64,000 nucleotides of DNA, taken from positions 40,116,022-40,180,021 of the forward strand of contig CM033744.1 in assembly GCA_019671005.1 (NCBI GenBank), written 5' to 3'. Made by a program: the position numbers and the translations under genes. The stretch is from Hibiscus mutabilis (taxonomy: Eukaryota; Streptophyta; Magnoliopsida; Malvales; Malvaceae). Below the pieces are notes generated by a model. The model had not been told where the DNA came from. It worked only from the letters and a program-made list of their open reading frames with translations, and made no database searches. Below are positions 58,427-64,000 of the stretch, in pieces; position 1 is the first letter of the stretch; each line of letters opens with the position of its first letter.

Positions 58427-58646
58427 TTTCAGTTTGATACAAATTCGAATAATATAAGCCTCGTATAAAAAATCCGGGTAACACGTAAATACCACTCTTG
58501 GGGGTAAACTGTCAATTTACGGGGTTAAATCACATAACTTTTTAAAATCATACTTTGGTCTCTAAACTTTTTCAAAGTTCACACTTTAACCCTTAAACTT
58601 TCAAAAATTACATTTTGGTCACTAATCCAAAAATTGGGATATTACA

Positions 58647-59077
58647 AGATAAAATTAACTAATTATATGTAATACTTGTTTGAATAATTTATTAATTATC
58701 AATATTTGGTATCGGTTACTATTAATTAGATTATGAATATTAATCTTAGTTCAAAACATTCACCAAACATGGCCAAAGCATATACAATTTATTTTTGGAT
58801 ATAATACATGTCTATTTTATGATCTATGTTCAAGATTCGTGGCTCTCTTTCAACAATATCGTTTCTAAGATTCGAACACGGATTCTCCCCCTGTGAGAGT
58901 AATGTGCCTTGTCATTTGCACCTAACACTTGTTGGTAATCGATTACAACTTATTTAATTTAGGGTGGACACTGAAAAATAACCTTACCGGTTGACATCAG
59001 TAAGAGCTGGTGAGAGTCAACGTCGAGTGGACGAGAAAAGAAGTGAGTTAAAGTTTTTATCATTAATTGATTGACTG
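58647..59077. other. Intergenic, no gene seen
   Basis: Begins with AT-rich sequence up to CCAAACATGGCC at 58,763-58,774, which mirrors GGCCTTGTTTGG at 55,215. The rest has no recognised feature. Confidence 0.35.
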
Positions 59078-59225
59078 TTTTTTTTTAAAGTCTTAAGTTG
59101 ATTTTAAAGTATTATATGTTCATATTTTTTAACTTTTTGATAACACATATTTTGTAGATAAAATTATTTAAATTTATTTTTTAAAATAAATATCATTTTT
59201 TTACTGAGATCATTCATTGAGTTCA
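59078..59225 (-). mobile_element. SINE-like element, copy 3 (most diverged)
   Basis: Plus: T-run, then TTAAGTTGATTTTAAAGTAT, TATATGTTCATA, TTTTTGATAACACATATTTTG and TTACTGAGATCATTCATTGA, in the same order as the two other copies. The box B-like part is eroded. Confidence 0.5.
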
Positions 59226-59763
59226 TAGATGGACTATTTTTTGAATAATAAAGACAGGCTCAATACAAATGGCCTAATTCACAAGTAAACTCACAGGCTT
59301 GCACTAGACAGTAACCTCCCCCCAAGCTCCGGAATTGGTACCTTCACAGCTTTGAGCATAATCCCTTCGCTTAGCAAAAATGGTCATTGGTCAGCCACAC
59401 TGTTGACTGCCGAAAGTTTTGATTCTCTTTCTTTATTCAAGGAAAAGAAGCTGTGGCAGTAGCCGGTAAGTCTTTTTTTGTTCCCATTATTTTCTTTTAA
59501 TATATTTTAATCATATTCATAGCGTAATTGACTTGATTGGATCTACAAAATTCAAAAGAAATTAGCGTAGATTAAAAAAATTGAAGTGTTTTTCTTTTAC
59601 ATTGAAGTATTTTATATTTAAATTTCGGGTTAAAGGCTTAGGACCAAGTTTAATTATTAGGTTATTTGCATTTTACCAAATTTTAATGCCACAAATATTA
59701 CAAGATAATATATAGAGAGAGCATGTAAGAAGAGCATTATTAAATGGGTTTAAATTTGATATA
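59226..59763. other. Intergenic, no gene seen
   Basis: A C-rich short stretch near 59,311-59,330 and AT-rich DNA. No coding sequence. Confidence 0.3.
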
Positions 59764-59910
59764 CTATTAAACCTAAACCCTAAAAATTAAACCCCAAACT
59801 CTAAACTTTAAACCCTAAATTCTAAGCACTAACCTTAAATTCTAAACTCTACAGCCAAAACCCCTAAACTCTAAACTATAAACTAAACCCCTAACCCCTA
59901 AAACTAAGAG
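59764..59910. repeat. Degenerate telomere-like CCCTAAA tract
   Basis: Words AAACCCTAAA, AACCCCTAAAC, CTCTAAACT and CCCTAACCCCTAAAA recur for about 150 bp. A similar tract lies inside the composite MITE at about 60,490-60,600. Too imperfect to be a recent telomere repair product. Confidence 0.6.
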
Positions 59911-60299
59911 GCTTGTTAGTTTACACAACCTGTGTATTGAAGTTTTTCTCTTATTAAATAATCCGTGTAAAATTTTAAAAAATCAGGGAATCGTGGTCTG
60001 ATTTACTTAATTTTAAATTTAAGAGAGAATTAATAAGTATTTAAATTGAAATATAGCGAGTCATTGCTTAATTTGTCTAGTTTCTAAATTAAGAGAATCC
60101 TAAAAAGCAATATATGAAGAAAAAAACTAAGATAATCAAGACTTAATTTGTCTAGTTTCAAAATTAAGAGAATTCTACAAAGCAATTTATGCACACAAAA
60201 AAACCCTCAGATAATCAAGACTTAATTTATCTAATTTTAAAACTAAGAAAACCCGAAAACAATTAGACTTAAAATTTTAGGGTCATAACCACTCTCGCC

Positions 60300-60891
60300 T
60301 AGGGCTGTAAATGAGACGAGACAGATCGCGAGCTACTCGAGCTCGACTTGGTCAAAGCTCGGTCAAAGCTCGAGCTCGAACTCGGATCGAGTTCTTAACG
60401 AGCCGAGCTGAGCTACATGATACTCGACTCGAAAAGCTCGCGAGCTACTCGAAAACATATTATACTAAGTTTTTTTTTATTTTTTATAATTTAAAATCTA
60501 AATTCCTAAACTTAAAACCCTAAATTATAAACATTAAAATCTAAATTCTAAACCTAAACCTCTGAACCCTAAACTAACACCCTAAACCCTAAAATTAACA
60601 AGCTTGAGTTTACGCAACTTGTGTATCAAAGTTTTTTTCTTGATAGGGCTTTAAATGAGACGTGATAGATGTCGAGCTACTCAAGTTCGACACGGTCAAA
60701 GATCGGTCAATACTTGACTCGATTGGGCTCGAATAAAGCTCGAATTCGACTTGAATTCTTAACGAGCCGAGTCGAGCTTAGATTTCTCAAGCTCGTTAAA
60801 AATTACTCGAGCTCGAGCTCGACTCGAAATCTTAACGAGCCGAGTCGAGCTCAGCACTACTCGAGCTCAACTCGGCTCGTTTACACCCCTA
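60300..60891. mobile_element. Composite hAT-type MITE with perfect 8-bp target duplication
   Basis: Target duplication CTCTCGCC at 60,292-60,299 and 60,892-60,899. Ends TAGGGCTGTAAATGAGACGAG and the complement TAGGGGTGTAAACGAGCC. GAGCTCGA and CTCGAGCT words crowd both subterminal parts. Inside, at about 60,653, a second left end (TAGGGCTTTAAATGAGACG) starts, preceded by a copy of the DNA that lies outside the element at 59,764-59,960. Confidence 0.88.
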
Positions 60892-60899
60892 CTCTCGCC

Positions 60900-61436
60900 A
60901 TACATTTGGCTCCATCATTGACTAAGGAATTTATCTAAGGCGCTTATTAAATCGGACTAATTATGAATCTCATTCTTTTTATTTCATAAAAATTTAAAAT
61001 TTAGTCATTCTATTTTAATCTAACCAGGTAACATTGTCAAACCTTACAATTCAATCACTGACCTGAAAATAAGCAATTCATTGATTTATATGCAGGGAAT
61101 CAACTAAAATTAATAATTTAGTAATTTATATACAATCAATATAAATTTGTATGTTTACTCTTTGCCAACAACTAGCTATTAATTTATTAATTTTTGTTAA
61201 ATACGAGAATTAAATGCTGATAAGTTATAATAAAAGACGAGCTTCTCAATTTTTATAAAGTAAAATATGAAATTTATATAATTACATCTATCGTATATAT
61301 TCAAATTCCATAGCCAAATACTTGTAATTCCATTTTAATCTCTTGGAAGAGTTTCAACTGCGGATTTTGAAGATGGAAAGAAAAGAGTGGGAATTGGAAA
61401 ATTTTAACATTAGTATAAAGTTAAAAAGTAAGTTTA
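60900..61436. other. AT-rich intergenic DNA
   Basis: No gene or repeat end recognised up to the LINE target duplication at 61,423-61,436. Confidence 0.35.
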
Positions 61437-61469
61437 TTCTCCGGTACTCTAGGGGTTCGAGATGATAGT

Positions 61470-63110
61470 GTTCAGAGTGTATCGGATTCCTTACTTAAGG
61501 AGATTCTGGGGAATGAATTGGATAATGATTCTAGGGATTTTTTGCTTGCTCCTGTATTTCAGGAGGAGATTAAAGCTGTTATGTTTGGTATGAATGGTAA
61601 CAAAGCTCCTGGTCGTGATGATTTTTTCGCAAAAATTTTTCAGAGTGCTTGGAGGGTTGTGGGGAATGATGCCATTGCAGCTATCCAATTCTTCTTTCTC
61701 TTCATGTTCTCTGCCTGTAGCTTATAATTCCACCATCCTTACCCTTGTTCCAAAGGTTGAAGTTCCTGTGTATGCTACTGACTGTAGACCAATTGCATGT
61801 TGGAGTACTGTCTATAAGTGCATCGCAAAGATAATTGCTAATAGGTTGAAAGTCTGTCTTGCTTCTGTCATCCTCCCTAATCAGAGTGCCTTTTTGCAAG
61901 GAAGGGACCTTGTTGAGAATGTATTGCTTGCTCAGGAGATACTCAATGGCTATGGAAGGCAGCACCTTTCCCCTCGGTGTACATTGAAGGTTGATCTCAA
62001 AAAAGCATTTGACTCACTGAATTGGGGCTTTATTCTGCAAGTCCTTAGGGTCATGGGAGTACCCCCTTTGTTCTTAAAATAGGTTGCTGCTTGTGCCACA
62101 AAGCCTAGATTTTTTATTGGACCTAATGGTGGGCTTGTAGGATATTTTGCGGGGGCAAAAAGAATGCGACAAGGTGATCTTTTGTCTCCGTATTTATTCA
62201 TATTAGGTATGAATATTTTCTCTGGATTGTTGAATCATGGGGCTGAACATGGAGTGTTTTCGTATCACCCTAAGGCTTTGTTTTTTGTTGTGGTGGGAAA
62301 ACCAAGGTTTGGGGCAAACCAAGGTTTTGCAAAAGCTAGAAAAACTAGCTTTTGGCAAACCAAGGTTTGAGAAGCTAGTTTGGGGGGGCAAACCAAGGTT
62401 TTAACACTCAAAAGTTGAGTGTTTTTGGCCTCTTTTAGAATTTTTTGGGTGAAAAAGCTAGTTTGGGAAGCCAAACACAACAAAAAAACAAGCCCTAAGT
62501 GTAAGAGGGTGGGTTTAATCCATCTGTGCTTTGCTGATGACTTGTTAGTTTTCACAAGAGGAGACATTGACTATGTACTGGGAATCAAAATAACTATGAT
62601 TGTGTTTTATGAGATGTCTGTCTTGCAGCTCAATGAATCGAAAACTGAGCTTTTTTGTGTTGGGTTAAGGATGGTGATGAACAAAATTTGGCTAGTTTGT
62701 CAGGGTTCAAGTTGGGTTGCTTACTAGTCAGATACTTGGTGGTGCCCCTCGTGACAAAGAACTTAACAAGGGCTGTTTGTGAGAATCTAGATGCAAAGAT
62801 TAGAAAATATCAAGTTGGCCAGCTAGATGCTTGTCGTTTGCTGAGAGACTTCAACTAATACAATCTGTTATTTTTAGTATGCATAATTTTTTGGGGAGAA
62901 TTTTTCTTCTTTCAGCTAAAGGGATTTAAGAGGATTGAGACTCTATGTGCTTCATTTCTATGGAAATGAGAGGCTGGTTCTGCGAAGAGAGCGCGTATTA
63001 GTTGGATGCAGATTTGTCACCCAAAAAATAAAGGTGGCTTGGGTGTCAAGGATATATATACTTGGAACAGGGCTTGCCTTTTAAAGTGTTTGTGTCTCCT
63101 TATTGTTTAA
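61470..63110 (+). pseudogene. LINE reverse transcriptase, frameshifted and interrupted by a MITE
   Basis: Motifs in order: FGMNGNKAPGRDDFFAKIFQ (61,585), RPIACWSTVYKCIAKIIANRL (61,785), LPNQSAFLQGRD, LKVDLKKAFDSLNW (61,984-62,025, catalytic Asp), RMRQGDLLSPYLFI (62,160), then, after the MITE, LIHLCFADDLLVF (62,515) with the F-A-D-D catalytic box. At least one frameshift lies at about 61,700, and stops occur at 62,080 and in the thumb region. The enzyme is dead. Confidence 0.85.
62275..62492. mobile_element. Small MITE nested in the LINE RT
   Basis: About 218 bp between CCCTAAG copies (62,268-62,274 and 62,493-62,499; extended to 8 bp they match at 7). Ends GCTTTGTTTTTTGTTGTG and the complement CTTGTTTTTTTGTTGTG are inverted repeats. 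Inside, CAAACCAAGGTTT occurs several times and AAAGCTAGAAAAACTAGCTTT forms a hairpin. Removing it and one duplication restores the RT frame across the junction. hAT-type by duplication length. Confidence 0.82.
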
Positions 63111-63119
63111 CCAGGTTCA

Positions 63120-63782
63120 ATTTGGGTGGCTTGTGTTGGGGAATATTTGCTCAAGGGTCGCTCGATTTGGGATATTCAAGTCAAAAGTCATCATAGTTGG
63201 GCGTGGAAAAAGATTTTAAAGTTGTGTGTGCTATGGTTGCAGTTGGATGTGAATGTGCAGGGGAGTTTTAAGGCTAAATTTTTTTGGGATAGTCTTAGGC
63301 ATCAACAGAAAAAGGTGCCATGAGCCAAGGTTGTATGGGGTTAACCGTATATTCCTAGATACTCCTTTACCATGTGGATGGTAATCCTTGATCGACTACC
63401 CACTAGATGCAGGTTGTTTGCTTGAGGATGTAATGTTGATCACAACTGCTTGCTTTATGGGAAAGGTTTGGAGTCGAGAGATTATGTTTTTGCGGATTGT
63501 GACTTTGTGAGGTAGCTTATTAGCTTGATTTTGGTGACCTATGGCATTCAACATACGTATGCTTGTTGGACTGATTTGCAAAGCTGGATGCAGGTAAAGG
63601 GGAAAGGGGAAATCGTTGATTGTTGTGATCCTGAGAATTGCTTGGTGTTGTTAAAATTATTTGGTTTGACAGGAGAGAAATTTTTGGCTGCATGGAAGGT
63701 CTCCTCAAATGGTAGATGCTTTGTTTATGCGCATCAAGAAAACTGTAAATATGAGATTGGATGGATATCCCAAATTAGTTAA
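63120..63782 (+). pseudogene. LINE C-terminal region after RT
   Basis: Broken frames of WVACVGEYLLKGRSIWD, SWAWKKILKL and FKAKFFWDSLR type, the zf-RVT-like domain that follows RT in plant LINEs, then an unrecognised stretch to the 3' end at about 63,915. Confidence 0.65.
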
Positions 63783-64000
63783 TTGGTCTTTCTTTTTGGT
63801 TGATATATAAAATTTGATGTGTAATTAGGTTGTATGTAGGGGTTGTTTGGTTGTAAAAGATGGTTTTATTGGATAGTCCTTGGATGAATAAAACTACATT
63901 TATCCAAAAATAAATAAAAAGTAAATTTAGTACTTACCGACCACTAATTAATTTAACATGCTGAAATGGTAGTTTTTTTAAGTAAGATCAGAAATATAGA

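Larger units (their letters stand above)
55334..58646 (-). repeat. Giant LTR-like repeat with 5S rRNA-derived segment, copy 2
   Basis: 3.3 kb, non-coding. On the minus strand it starts TGTAATATCCCAATTTTTGG and ends AAGGGTGTTACA, so it has TG...CA ends with TGTAA/TTACA inversion, as an LTR. Blocks shared with copy 1 include the 5S-like segment, the GTTCATC inverted repeat near 57,682, GGTTAGGGTTTATAAC near 57,376 and ACACGCTAAGTA near 55,887. No internal domain or second LTR is near, so it is best read as a solo LTR. A perfect 5-bp duplication is not seen; the repeat ATAAAA occurs close to both sides (55,322 and 58,649). Confidence 0.65.
61437..63915 (+). mobile_element. 5'-truncated LINE with target duplication
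   Basis: A 2.48-kb non-LTR retroelement flanked by AAAAAGTAAGTTTA (61,423-61,436) and AAAAAGTAAATTTA (63,916-63,929), 13 of 14 identical. The endonuclease domain is missing, as expected from incomplete target-primed reverse transcription. RT is followed by a C-terminal segment with MACVGEYLLKGRSIWDIQ..HSWAWKKIL (the usual post-RT region of plant LINEs) and an A-rich 3' end. Confidence 0.88.

Overview
The window is plant nuclear DNA, AT-rich and dominated by transposable elements. Only four ordinary genes can be supported: MAKR2-like (29.8-31.2 kb, +), two LEA_2/NHL-type membrane proteins (36.7-37.4 and 43.1-43.7 kb, both -) and an RBOHF-like NADPH oxidase with 14 exons (47.1-54.3 kb, -). Spliceosomal introns, plant-only families and the repeat types indicate a eudicot. 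The repeat families look like those of Malvaceae such as cotton, but that is an inference from memory and was not tested. In Arabidopsis the same families sit together near AT1G64060 (RBOHF), AT1G64065 (LEA) and AT1G64080 (MAKR2), so the gene set looks like a conserved microsyntenic block inflated by transposons.

Layout. 1-753 and 11,415 onward are the two halves of an older repeat split by a complete but mutated Athila-type Ty3/gypsy element (754-11,414, minus strand, 5-bp target duplication ATTTT, tRNA-Asp primer site). 12-16.5 kb is AT-rich and holds two hAT-type MITEs. 16.5-22.1 kb is a decayed Copia element of the Ale/Retrofit type whose 5' LTR was hit by a hAT MITE with a perfect 8-bp duplication. 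22.2-26.2 kb and 55.3-58.6 kb are two copies of one very long, non-coding LTR-like repeat; each carries, about 220 bp from one end, a segment closely matching the 3' half of plant 5S rRNA, including the box A, intermediate and box C promoter elements. 38.3-41.1 kb holds LINE fragments, one carrying a small LTR element (TRIM-like, 1.39 kb). 59-63.9 kb holds a SINE-like copy, telomere-like degenerate tracts, a composite hAT MITE and a 5'-truncated LINE with its own nested MITE. Several foldback and Mutator-like MITEs lie between and inside the genes, two of them back to back in RBOHF intron 5.

The genes. RBOHF makes apoplastic superoxide at the plasma membrane; MAKR2 is a plasma-membrane regulator of receptor-kinase/ROP signalling; the LEA_2 proteins are single-pass NHL-type membrane proteins. 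They share a compartment but nothing in the sequence shows joint regulation.

Most notable points: 5S-derived Pol III promoter modules in giant LTR-like repeats; an Athila element whose variable parts are built from a reiterated TTGCC-NN-GGCAA palindrome, including a 21-codon minisatellite between RNase H and integrase; a probable GC-AG intron in RBOHF; and several clean nested insertions that order the history of the locus. Coordinates of conserved exons were fitted by eye to reading frame and splice signals; boundaries of old repeats are approximate where stated.
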